32,948 nucleotides of DNA from Candidatus Poribacteria bacterium (GTDB lineage Bacteria; Poribacteria; WGA-4E; WGA-3G). The notes beneath the pieces were generated by a model, which was not told where the DNA came from, did no database searches, and saw only the letters and a program-made list of their open reading frames with translations. The DNA lies in contig JAJEJA010000102.1 of NCBI GenBank assembly GCA_022828145.1, positions 1 to 32,948 on the forward strand, in the 5' to 3' direction. This document shows positions 24,692 through 31,926 of this stretch, in pieces (position 1 is the first letter of the stretch; every line of letters begins with the position of its first letter). A program made the position numbers and the translations under genes.

Positions 24692-25408
24692 ATGTTAGTA
24701 TCTGTGATTATACCGGCGTACAACGAAGAACAAACGATAGGACAGGTACTTGAATCAGTGCAATCTCTACCTTTTGAGAAACAGATTATCGTTGTCAATG
24801 ACGGCTCTACCGACAGGACACCTACAATACTGGAACAGTATGCCGACGAACCTGATATTACGATAGTCAATTGTGAAAAGAATAGCGGTAAAGGTTCTGC
24901 TATACGAAGCGGAATACCTTTCGTGAGAGGAAAAATAGTTGTCATCCAAGATGCGGATATGGAACTCAGCCCGAGCGACATCGTTGAATTGGTGCGTCCC
25001 TTAAAAACAGAGACCGCAAAAGTCGTATACGGATCAAGGTTTCTGAACGGGAGACAGAACGCAAGTCTTCAGAATTATATCGCGAATCGCATCCTGGCAG
25101 TTTATACCAACATCCTATACGGCTCAAAAATCACTGATGAATCCACAGGGTACAAAGCATTTTCTTCTGATGTTATCCGTAAACTCAATTTGACCTGTGA
25201 AGGTTTTGAGTTCTGTCCCGAAGTAACAGCGAAGTTACTAAGAGCAGGATTTGAAATAACCGAAGTACCTGTCTCCTATTTTCCTCGCACGAAAAAGGAG
25301 GGTAAAAAGTTGCGTTTTTGGTCTGATGGTATTTTTGCTGCTTGGACATTGCTAAAATATAGGTTCACAACAAAATCTAAGTTATTCAAAGAAATTAACG
25401 AAAAGTGA
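24692..25408 (+). CDS. Family 2 glycosyltransferase, dolichyl-phosphate-mannose-synthase-like
   Basis: 238 residues, a GT-A fold of the DPM1-like GT2 group. VSVIIPAYNEEQTIG (3-17), the nucleotide-binding VVNDGSTD (34-41), the metal-binding DAD (87-89) and VVYGSRFLNGRQN are present. Such enzymes transfer a sugar from a nucleotide donor to a polyprenyl phosphate or a glycan. The usual C-terminal membrane helices are absent, so it is a soluble or peripheral DPM1-type enzyme. No strong ribosome site is seen. The neighbours (an SDR upstream, a secreted copper protein downstream) do not define the pathway. Confidence 0.87.
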   Translation: MLVSVIIPAYNEEQTIGQVLESVQSLPFEKQIIVVNDGSTDRTPTILEQYADEPDITIVNCEKNSGKGSAIRSGIPFVRGKIVVIQDADMELSPSDIVELVRPLKTETAKVVYGSRFLNGRQNASLQNYIANRILAVYTNILYGSKITDESTGYKAFSSDVIRKLNLTCEGFEFCPEVTAKLLRAGFEITEVPVSYFPRTKKEGKKLRFWSDGIFAAWTLLKYRFTTKSKLFKEINEK

Positions 25409-25439
25409 TCGTATTAAATAAAATGGAGGTTAAGACATA

Positions 25440-27071
25440 ATGAAAATTTACAAAAACATAGTTTTTTCAACACTTCTACTCACCTTAATCGTGTGTCTGT
25501 CATTTACAGCAATTGGTACAGCATTTGGGCACGATGCAGGGTCTACACTATTAGAAGATGTCAACAATGATGGAACAGTTGACATAAGAGATCTCGTGTT
25601 AGTTGCCACTGTATTAGGACAACCAGGTGATCGTACATCAGATCAGAATCCGGATGTCAACCGTGATGGTACAGTTGACGTATTGGATCTCAGGAGAGTC
25701 GTAAACAGATTTGGTGAAACAGAACAGGGAGATAACTCAACTTATCACGATATACAAGATAACATATTTGACAAAAGTTGTGCAAATAGTGCTTGCCATG
25801 CCCCTCCTCAGAACTCGGCAGACCTTAATCTTATTTATGGACAATCCCATGCTGATTTGGTTGATCGTGTTCCACGAAATGCTGCCGCAGCTGCAGCTGG
25901 TATGAAACTTATCGATCCCGGTAACCCTGACAATAGTTTTCTCTTGACGAAATTGATGGGACCTGAGAATCGAAACTTCGGTGCTCGGATGCCATTCGGA
26001 ACAGGTCCTCTGCATCAAGCGAAGATTAATGCCATCCGCACATGGATCGAAGCAGGAGCACCGCAAACTGGAAAAGTAGCTGGAATTGGGGATCTCGGTG
26101 TTCTCAGGGACCCAGAAGAGGTATTTAATCCACCACCCCCACCGCCTACCGGAGAAGGTTACCAACTCGTTTTGCCACAATTTAAAGTAGAACCGGGAAC
26201 AGAACGGGAAGTATTCTATGCAACACAGATCAGAGATGAAAATGGTGAACTAATAGAGGATGATATCTATATTAACAGAGTTGAGATTTTCTATCCATCA
26301 GGAAGTCATCACTTCATCATATACCGTCTCACTGAAGAGGGTATAGAAAAAGGTATTCAGAATATAGGTGTTGACACAAGTATCGGTGTGAACCCAGAGG
26401 AGCAATTCAGAGAACTTGATCCACTCGATCCACAAGCTCTTGGTAATTTCGGCAGTGATCGCCTGTTCGTCGTTGGAACCCAAACGGATGATACACTCTT
26501 TGAATTTCCAGAGGGTGTTGGATTACGACTCCCAGGAAACACAGTCTACGACCTAAACTCGCACTATATCAATCTTCTCGGGGATGAGGTACTGATCGGT
26601 GAAACTTATGTCAATATCTACACGATTCCAAAAGAAGAAGTAAAGTATGAAGCCTTAGAGATATTCGTTTCAAATAGAGCAATAAACGTTCCACCAGGTT
26701 TAACCCGTGTGTCTAAAATGACCTGGTATGTTGAGTATGAACTTCAGCACCGCGGACACGATCCGGATACGGAATTGCACGTCTTCCTACTTACATCTCA
26801 CATGCATAGACACGGTGAACTATTTGAAATATTTCAGAGATCAACAGAAGAATTGTTACACCGTAGCATCGCTTATGACGATGCCCCTATCACACTTTTC
26901 CCATCACCTATTATATTGAGTTCAGATGATGGATTGACTTTTGAATGTACGCATAATAACTATGATACGAATAAACCGCTTCAATTCGGCTTAACTTCTG
27001 AAGATGAGATGTGTATTATTTTCGGTTATTATTACATTCCTGTTGAGAAGGCGGGAGATATAATACAATAA
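25440..27071 (+). CDS. Secreted dockerin - CX4CH cytochrome-like - copper type II monooxygenase-like protein
   Basis: 543 residues. The signal peptide (to about 30, LSFTAIGTAFG) is followed by a two-repeat dockerin (about 38-95; DVNNDGTVDIRDL, DVNRDGTVDVLDL). A cytochrome-like domain (about 105-210) carries C114-ANSA-C119-H120, a CX4CH pattern. After a poly-Pro linker comes a PHM-like domain (about 240-535). All six copper ligands expected from peptidylglycine monooxygenase can be placed: H290-H291 (GSHHFII) and H375 (NSHYIN) for CuH; H454-x-H456 (SHMHRHGE) and M524 (EDEMCI) for CuM. Enzymes of this type hydroxylate C-H bonds using O2 and a reductant; the haem-like domain could be the electron donor. 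The substrate is unknown. GGAGG precedes the ATG. Confidence 0.8.
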   Translation: MKIYKNIVFSTLLLTLIVCLSFTAIGTAFGHDAGSTLLEDVNNDGTVDIRDLVLVATVLGQPGDRTSDQNPDVNRDGTVDVLDLRRVVNRFGETEQGDNSTYHDIQDNIFDKSCANSACHAPPQNSADLNLIYGQSHADLVDRVPRNAAAAAAGMKLIDPGNPDNSFLLTKLMGPENRNFGARMPFGTGPLHQAKINAIRTWIEAGAPQTGKVAGIGDLGVLRDPEEVFNPPPPPPTGEGYQLVLPQFKVEPGTEREVFYATQIRDENGELIEDDIYINRVEIFYPSGSHHFIIYRLTEEGIEKGIQNIGVDTSIGVNPEEQFRELDPLDPQALGNFGSDRLFVVGTQTDDTLFEFPEGVGLRLPGNTVYDLNSHYINLLGDEVLIGETYVNIYTIPKEEVKYEALEIFVSNRAINVPPGLTRVSKMTWYVEYELQHRGHDPDTELHVFLLTSHMHRHGELFEIFQRSTEELLHRSIAYDDAPITLFPSPIILSSDDGLTFECTHNNYDTNKPLQFGLTSEDEMCIIFGYYYIPVEKAGDIIQ

Positions 27072-27118
27072 ATGTCTCATTTAGACATCACATTTCCATT
27101 CTTGACTCAACAGATTAT

Positions 27119-27146
27119 CCCCGTGTTTACTTATGTTGACACGGGG
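27119..27146 (+). terminator. Stem-loop after the copper protein gene
   Basis: CCCCGTGT (27119-27126) and ACACGGGG (27139-27146) form an 8-bp stem with a 12-base loop. There is no T-run, so it is a weak terminator or an RNA-stabilising hairpin. A smaller hairpin ATGTCT-CATTT-AGACAT lies at 27072-27088. Confidence 0.45.
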
Positions 27147-27184
27147 GTAAACCTATAGAAGTTATATTTACAGAATCAGACTAC

Positions 27185-29065
27185 ATGGATACAAAACCAC
27201 CATCAAAAATTCCATTTATTGAAGCATTAGCACAACGAATCTTGGTGTGTGATGGTGCGCTCGGTACAGAACTGCGTCAACGCATAAAGGCACATCTACA
27301 CTGTATAGATGCATGTAATATTTCAAATGAACATGCAGATACAGTCAAAGACATCCATCAGGCTTATGTGAATGCTGGTGCAGATGTCATCCAGACGAAT
27401 ACATATCAAGCAAATCGGACAGCACTCTCAATCCACGGTCTTGCTGATAAAGTTGATGAGATAAACCGTACTGGGGTACTATTAGCACAATCCGTAGCTT
27501 CAGACACATGTTATATTGCAGGTTCGGTTGGTCAAATCTCATTCGGTTCTGATGATACGCATGATATAGACGTTGAACCCTCAACGAAGACAATCCGTAA
27601 ACTATTTCAGGAACAGATGGATCCCCTTGTTGATGCAGGTGTTGAGCTGCTTATATTAGAGACTTTCGTTTCAACAAAACAAGCACAGATTGCAGCGAAA
27701 CAAGCATTGACCTATGGCATTCCTGTTGTTGTTGAGATTAGCGGTATTTCAGGCGGTACAGTTGGTACCGGTATAGATGTTCGCGTGTTCGCTCAAGAAT
27801 TGGAACAACTGGGAGCAACTGCTGTCGGTGTTAACTGCAGAGGTCCTCACGACCTTGTTCAAGCTATGGAACTGCTGGCACCCGTGATTAGCGTCCCACT
27901 TGTCGTGCAACCGAATGCTGGAAATCCAAGAGTTGAACAGGGAGAAATTGCTGTTTCATACACAGTAAACGCCGACGTCTTTACAGATTACGTTCAAAAG
28001 TTGATCAATCTTGGTGCCAATATGATTGGGGGATGCTGCGGCACCACCCCAGAATTTATAGCCAGAATCCGTCAAGCTGTCGGCAGAAGCAAACCGATCA
28101 GACGTCTTCCCCGTATATTTGTACTGCCGAAGAGCTCACCTACCAGCAAAACACAAAGAGAAAACCCTATACAACAGGTATTTGAAACTCGCGAAAGGAT
28201 TGTAAGTGTTGAAACACGCGCCAATACATTCCCACAATTGCGTGCCTTGTTGAAAGAGGCGCGCGTGCTCGCTTCTATCGGTGTTGACCTATTTGATGTG
28301 ACAGATAATTCAGGGGCGGCAGTTAACATAGGTGCAGTTGGTACCGCATTTCGTTTACAGCAAGCAACACACATTCCAACGCTTATCCATTGGACAACAC
28401 GTTCACGTAATCTTATCAGCATGCAATCCCACCTGTTAGAGGCAGAGGCATTAGGGATACGTGGGATTGTCGCACTGTCAGGTGACCATCCCAAAGCCGG
28501 ACCGTACGAAGCCGCAAGTCTCGTGCCCGATGTGCGCGGAGCAGTGCAACTGATGAAACTGATAGATCGTCTAAATCAAGGTGTACTCGCTGATGGATCA
28601 TCCATCGGAGATCCGTGTGGATTCTACTACGGCGGCGGCTTCACCATCGCTGAGAATCTTGATCCTCACATAAAACACTTAAGCAATAAGGTTACAGCAG
28701 GTGCAAAATTCGCATATACACAACCTGTCTGGACCTATGAAGATATTGAACGTGCACAGAAAAGAATACAACACCTAAACATCAAAGTCCTTTACGGTAT
28801 CCTTCCGCTTACAAGTTTTCGTAGTGCCTCCTACCTACGGGACAATTTGGGTCTATATATACCGCAGTTCATCGTTGACAAATTTCAGGACTTGGGGGAT
28901 ACGGCTGGAACTGAACTCGGCATGCAACTGACCTTAGACCTTGTGAAAGAGATACGAAATCAGGATACAATTCCGATTGATGGTATATATCTTATTCCAC
29001 CAGCCCGTCTTAACTGGAAGAATAGACGTTCTGTCATCACAGAAATCGTTCAAACCTACCGTTAG
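27185..29065 (+). CDS. Bifunctional homocysteine S-methyltransferase / methylenetetrahydrofolate reductase (YitJ-type)
   Basis: 626 residues in two domains. The N-terminal homocysteine methyltransferase (about 1-305) starts with VCDGALGTEL and holds the zinc-binding cysteines C218 (VNCRGP) and C284-C285 (GGCCGTTPEF). The C-terminal half (about 330-620) is a methylenetetrahydrofolate reductase barrel with VLASIGVDLFDVTD, IVALSGDHPKAGPY and AGAKFAYTQPVW. It would make 5-methyltetrahydrofolate and methylate homocysteine to methionine in the cytoplasm. The MetH cobalamin domain is absent. Known relatives such as Bacillus YitJ share this fusion. The membrane protein gene begins 26 bases downstream. 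Confidence 0.92.
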   Translation: MDTKPPSKIPFIEALAQRILVCDGALGTELRQRIKAHLHCIDACNISNEHADTVKDIHQAYVNAGADVIQTNTYQANRTALSIHGLADKVDEINRTGVLLAQSVASDTCYIAGSVGQISFGSDDTHDIDVEPSTKTIRKLFQEQMDPLVDAGVELLILETFVSTKQAQIAAKQALTYGIPVVVEISGISGGTVGTGIDVRVFAQELEQLGATAVGVNCRGPHDLVQAMELLAPVISVPLVVQPNAGNPRVEQGEIAVSYTVNADVFTDYVQKLINLGANMIGGCCGTTPEFIARIRQAVGRSKPIRRLPRIFVLPKSSPTSKTQRENPIQQVFETRERIVSVETRANTFPQLRALLKEARVLASIGVDLFDVTDNSGAAVNIGAVGTAFRLQQATHIPTLIHWTTRSRNLISMQSHLLEAEALGIRGIVALSGDHPKAGPYEAASLVPDVRGAVQLMKLIDRLNQGVLADGSSIGDPCGFYYGGGFTIAENLDPHIKHLSNKVTAGAKFAYTQPVWTYEDIERAQKRIQHLNIKVLYGILPLTSFRSASYLRDNLGLYIPQFIVDKFQDLGDTAGTELGMQLTLDLVKEIRNQDTIPIDGIYLIPPARLNWKNRRSVITEIVQTYR

Positions 29066-29091
29066 CGGTTAACAGACCATCCACAATCACT

Positions 29092-31020
29092 ATGAAGACG
29101 GATCAAAGTAGCATTAAATCAACCGGTATTACGGTCCGTTCGTTAATCATCGGCGTGTTGCTCATTCCTGTTAATGTTTATTGGATGACAATAGTTGAAG
29201 TGAAGTATTATTCACTTGACGGTTCATGTTTACCCCTTTTCATCCAACCTGTCTTCATCATGTTTCTGTGTGTCGTAGCGAACTTCGTTATCAAAGGTAT
29301 ATCACCTAAGCACATGTTGCGACAGGGTGAGTTACTCACGGTATACATCATGGTAGCGATTTCTTGTACGTTTGCCGGGCATGATACGATGCAGAATATG
29401 TTTGGCAGTATTGCCCATCCTTTCCGTTTTGCAACTGAAGAAAATGAATGGCAAACACTCTTTTTTCGCTATCTTCCATCTTGGCTAACCATCTCTGATC
29501 CGCAAAGTTTGCAAGGATTCTATGAAGGGGAGTCCAGTTTCTATACAGAACATAACTTTAGTGTCTGGCTAAAACCGTTGTTCTTTTGGGGGTTATTCTT
29601 CCTGATTATGATGTTTATGATGTTATGCATCAATACGTTGGTGCGTAAGCGATGGACAGAACAGGAGAAGTTAGCATATCCTATCATTCAACTTCCACTC
29701 CGACTATCAGAGGAGAGTGGAGCTCGTCTGATGAAAAATCGGATGATGTGGATCGGATTTAGCATCGCTGTTACCATTGGTCTGATAAACGGTATTCACT
29801 ATCTGTTTCCGCAGTTTCCAGAGGTGCCGTATATCAAAAGGACTGCTGTTTTTCAAAATATCTTCACTGAACGACCTTGGAGTGCTATTCGCGGAACCCG
29901 TATCTCTGTCTATCCGTTTGCAGTCGGTTTAGCATTTTTCTTACCCTTGGATCTATCATTCTCCTGTTGGTTTTTCTTTGTTGTCCGATTAGCTGAGTTT
30001 GTCATAGCAGCAGCCCTTGGCACACGTTATTTTCCAGCATTAAATGAACAAGCTTATGGAGCATGGGTTGCGTTATTTCTATTGGCGATATGGGTTACGC
30101 GCCGACATCTGAAAGAGGTCTTTAAAAAAGCAATAGGTTTCAACTCGCAACTTGATGATAAGGATGAACCCATGTCATATCGATCCGCACTGTTAGGTAT
30201 TATCGGTTCTCTCATTGCCTTGGGTATTTTTGCGAACATAGCGGGAATGACGTTGTGGATTGCCAGTATATTTTTCGGTATCTATTTTCTACTCTCTTTC
30301 GCCATTACACGGGTTCGTGCGGAACTTGGCACACCGCATGAAATATACTATGTAAATCCACATGACATAATGGCAATGGTTGGCGGAACACGTCATTTTG
30401 ACACCAGTAGTCTCACGATTCTCTCGCTTTTCTACTGGTTTAATCGTGGATATAGAAATCATCCGATGCCTAATCAGATTGAAGCCTTCAAACTGGCAGA
30501 ATCTACAGGTATGGGGAACAGACGACTTTGGTTAGCGATGTTGATAGCAATTATCGTAGGCATAGTAGCCACATTTTGGGCAAATCTTGACATCACATTT
30601 CGAAACGGTGCGGTAGCCAAAGCGGGTGGATTTAAGGGATGGGTCGGTAGAGAATCATTTGGACGATTGCAGAGATGGTTGCACAATCCTTCAGAACCGA
30701 ACCTTATCGGCATAGGATTTATGGGTATCGGTGCGTTATTGACATTTGTGATGATGTATATGCGGATGCATTTTCTGTGGTGGCCCTTCCATCCTGCTGG
30801 TTATGCGCTTGCGATCAGTTTTGCGATGGATTACTTCTGGTTTGCCTTCTTCGTCGCTTGGTTGCTGAAATACTTGATCTTACGACATGGAGGTTTGCGC
30901 TTACATCGTCGAGTCGCACCCTTATTCTTAGGATTAATATTAGGTGATTATGTTATCGGTAGTATCTGGGCAATTTTTGGACCCGTATCAGGCTTGCGGA
31001 CTTACAAGATCTTTATTTAA
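29092..31020 (+). CDS. Large integral membrane protein, DUF6785/DUF6784-like
   Basis: 642 residues with about 14 hydrophobic segments spread over the length (for example SLIIGVLLIPVNVYWMTIV, FLIMMFMMLCINTLV, LLGIIGSLIALGIFANIAG, FFVAWLLKYLIL). Conserved polar stretches include RQGELLTVYIMVAISC, RKRWTEQEKLAYPIIQLP and RVRAELGTPHEIYYVNP. This matches my memory of the DUF6785 family common in Poribacteria and Planctomycetes, which looks distantly like oligopeptide (OPT) transporters. The substrate is unknown. It probably shares a transcript with the homocysteine methyltransferase fusion. A convergent gene follows. Confidence 0.7.
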   Translation: MKTDQSSIKSTGITVRSLIIGVLLIPVNVYWMTIVEVKYYSLDGSCLPLFIQPVFIMFLCVVANFVIKGISPKHMLRQGELLTVYIMVAISCTFAGHDTMQNMFGSIAHPFRFATEENEWQTLFFRYLPSWLTISDPQSLQGFYEGESSFYTEHNFSVWLKPLFFWGLFFLIMMFMMLCINTLVRKRWTEQEKLAYPIIQLPLRLSEESGARLMKNRMMWIGFSIAVTIGLINGIHYLFPQFPEVPYIKRTAVFQNIFTERPWSAIRGTRISVYPFAVGLAFFLPLDLSFSCWFFFVVRLAEFVIAAALGTRYFPALNEQAYGAWVALFLLAIWVTRRHLKEVFKKAIGFNSQLDDKDEPMSYRSALLGIIGSLIALGIFANIAGMTLWIASIFFGIYFLLSFAITRVRAELGTPHEIYYVNPHDIMAMVGGTRHFDTSSLTILSLFYWFNRGYRNHPMPNQIEAFKLAESTGMGNRRLWLAMLIAIIVGIVATFWANLDITFRNGAVAKAGGFKGWVGRESFGRLQRWLHNPSEPNLIGIGFMGIGALLTFVMMYMRMHFLWWPFHPAGYALAISFAMDYFWFAFFVAWLLKYLILRHGGLRLHRRVAPLFLGLILGDYVIGSIWAIFGPVSGLRTYKIFI

Positions 31021-31053
31021 GCTTATTGACATTCTCACAATACTCACGCTAAG

Positions 31054-31080
31054 AATAGACTTTCTTTAGACTCTATTTTT
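31054..31080. terminator. Possible terminator between convergent genes
   Basis: AATAGA (31054-31059) pairs with TCTATT (31072-31077), followed by TTT and ATTT on the plus strand. The stem is short. Confidence 0.4.
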
Positions 31081-31096
31081 ATTTGAGAGATTCCAT

Positions 31097-31312
31097 TTAC
31101 AACACATTGCATCCTTCTTCAATGGCATGTTTCATCTGTTCAAGGTCTTCTGATGGAATTGTGCCTGAGAATTTAAGAAACTCGTGAATTGTGGCACCTT
31201 CTGGCATTTCGTCCGCAAGTTCTAATGTGAAATCTAAAACTTGCTTCTGGAGAATCGGTGGAAATGTTTCTAACTGTTCAACTATCTCTTGAATTGTTGT
31301 CGAATGATGCAT
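31097..31312 (-). CDS. Small DUF2281-like protein, possible antitoxin
   Basis: 71 residues, acidic and helical. The opening TTIQEIVEQLETFPPILQKQ followed by VLDFTLELADE is the pattern of DUF2281-type proteins, often the antitoxin partner of PIN- or RelE-type toxins. AGGAG lies 10 bases upstream of the ATG. No toxin gene is adjacent on either side, so it is either a solitary antitoxin or unrelated to toxin-antitoxin function. It has its own promoter at 31366-31394 with the conserved upstream box beyond it. Confidence 0.6.
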   Translation of the reverse strand: MHHSTTIQEIVEQLETFPPILQKQVLDFTLELADEMPEGATIHEFLKFSGTIPSEDLEQMKHAIEEGCNVL

Positions 31313-31365
31313 CGTATTGTTCTCCTTGACTAACCCAGTTGGATTGTTTCATACTTAATTATAAA

Positions 31366-31394
31366 AATATAACAACTTTCTGAAAAAGTGTCAA
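31366..31394 (-). promoter_or_regulatory. Promoter of the DUF2281-like gene
   Basis: On the minus strand TTGACA (31394-31389), 17-bp spacer, TATATT (31371-31366). Start expected near 31359, 47 bases before the ATG. Confidence 0.65.
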
Positions 31395-31410
31395 GAAAGT
31401 TTCTTGCTGA

Positions 31411-31431
31411 GGGTGTGTAAAGTTTTTGTCA
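31411..31431 (-). promoter_or_regulatory. Conserved upstream box, copy 1 (DUF2281-like gene)
   Basis: On the minus strand it matches CAAAAACTTTACACACCC. It ends 16 bp before the -35, with 39 bp to the -10. It is also the left arm of the perfect 22-bp inverted repeat. Confidence 0.6.
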
Positions 31432-31526
31432 CTAGTAGACAGTCCGGACTAAAAAAGTAGGTCGGGTAGAGGAACGAAACCCATAGGTGTCAACTTAAGG
31501 AATATTTGATGGTAGAAGCCCTCTCC

Positions 31527-31547
31527 AGTCCCGTAGGGACGATATGT
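31527..31547 (-). repeat. CCCTACGGGAC palindromic repeat, copy A (inverted)
   Basis: AGTCCCGTAGGGACGATATG is the reverse complement of the core of copies B and C. The core GTCCC-GTA-GGGAC is itself a hairpin. Confidence 0.85.
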
Positions 31548-31561
31548 CATGCTACGGTATT

Positions 31562-31592
31562 TATAAACATATCGTCCCTACGGGACTAAAGA
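31562..31592 (+). repeat. CCCTACGGGAC palindromic repeat, copy B
   Basis: Begins TATAAACATATCGTCC and ends GGGACTAAAG, identical to copy C over 30 bases. It is enclosed by ACGGTAT (31554-31560) and ATACCGT (31592-31598), which would add an outer stem. Confidence 0.85.
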
Positions 31593-31612
31593 TACCGTGT
31601 TCAACCGTGATC

Positions 31613-31642
31613 TATAAACATATCGTCCCTACGGGACTAAAG
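31613..31642 (+). repeat. CCCTACGGGAC palindromic repeat, copy C
   Basis: Exact 30-base repeat of copy B, 51 bp downstream, in the same orientation. Confidence 0.85.
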
Positions 31643-31685
31643 AGCATCCCTAACTCTCAGATAATCCCAAAATTAACGCCTCTAG

Positions 31686-31706
31686 TGACAAAAACTTTAC
31701 ACATCC
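31686..31706 (+). promoter_or_regulatory. Conserved upstream box, copy 4 (hsdS side)
   Basis: Matches CAAAAACTTTACACATCC. It ends 26 bp before the -35 and 49 bp before the -10, ten more than copies 1 and 2. It is also the right arm of the 22-bp inverted repeat. Confidence 0.5.
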
Positions 31707-31732
31707 GTGAATATCTTTACAATCCAAAACGC

Positions 31733-31761
31733 TTGAATCCGAATGCAATTTGTGTTAAAAT
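31733..31761 (+). promoter_or_regulatory. Promoter of the small ORF-hsdS pair
   Basis: TTGAAT (31733-31738), 17-bp spacer, TAAAAT (31756-31761). Start expected near 31768, 54 bases before the ATG at 31822. Confidence 0.5.
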
Positions 31762-31821
31762 TGTGGACATACGGTAACTGATTTATCGCAATTCTAAAAC
31801 ACATCAAAGAAGGATCCGAAA

Positions 31822-31926
31822 ATGCCAATACCAAAAGATGTTTTTGATCACCCTTTACGATATGTTGATTTTCTTCAGTCTTCGGAGAACGTCTCACAAA
31901 AATATAGTAAAGGGGAACTCACGTGA
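31822..31926 (+). CDS. 34-residue ORF coupled to hsdS
   Basis: The ATG at 31822 is preceded by AAGGA at 8 bases. The frame ends with TGA at 31924-31926, which overlaps the GTG of hsdS (GTGA, 31923-31926). The product begins MPIPKDVFDHPLRYVDFLQ and ends in KYSKGELT; no family is recognised. Being placed between a promoter and hsdS with tight coupling, it may be a genuine small protein, a translation leader, or the remnant of a longer gene that once preceded hsdS. hsdM, the usual upstream neighbour, is absent here. Confidence 0.45.
   Translation: MPIPKDVFDHPLRYVDFLQSSENVSQKYSKGELT

Larger units (their letters stand above)
31414..31703. repeat. 290-bp element bounded by a perfect 22-bp inverted repeat
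   Basis: The left arm (31414-31435, core GTAAAGTTTTTGTCAC) is exactly repeated in inverted orientation at 31682-31703. Inside are a partial REP-like sequence (31457-31483), GTGTCAACTTAAGG (31487-31500) and three copies of the GTCCCTACGGGAC palindrome. There is no coding potential beyond chance frames. It could be a MITE, or simply two divergent copies of a regulatory box serving outward promoters. Confidence 0.6.

Noticed and set aside
31562..31642. CRISPR-like pair of identical 30-bp repeats separated by 21 bp
   Set aside because: Only two direct copies plus one inverted copy, each itself a palindrome found as a dispersed repeat; no array and no cas genes.
31544..31777. 77-codon open frame
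   Set aside because: It runs through the repeat copies and gives a repetitive product (YKHIVPTGLK twice) without a ribosome site; a by-product of the repeats.
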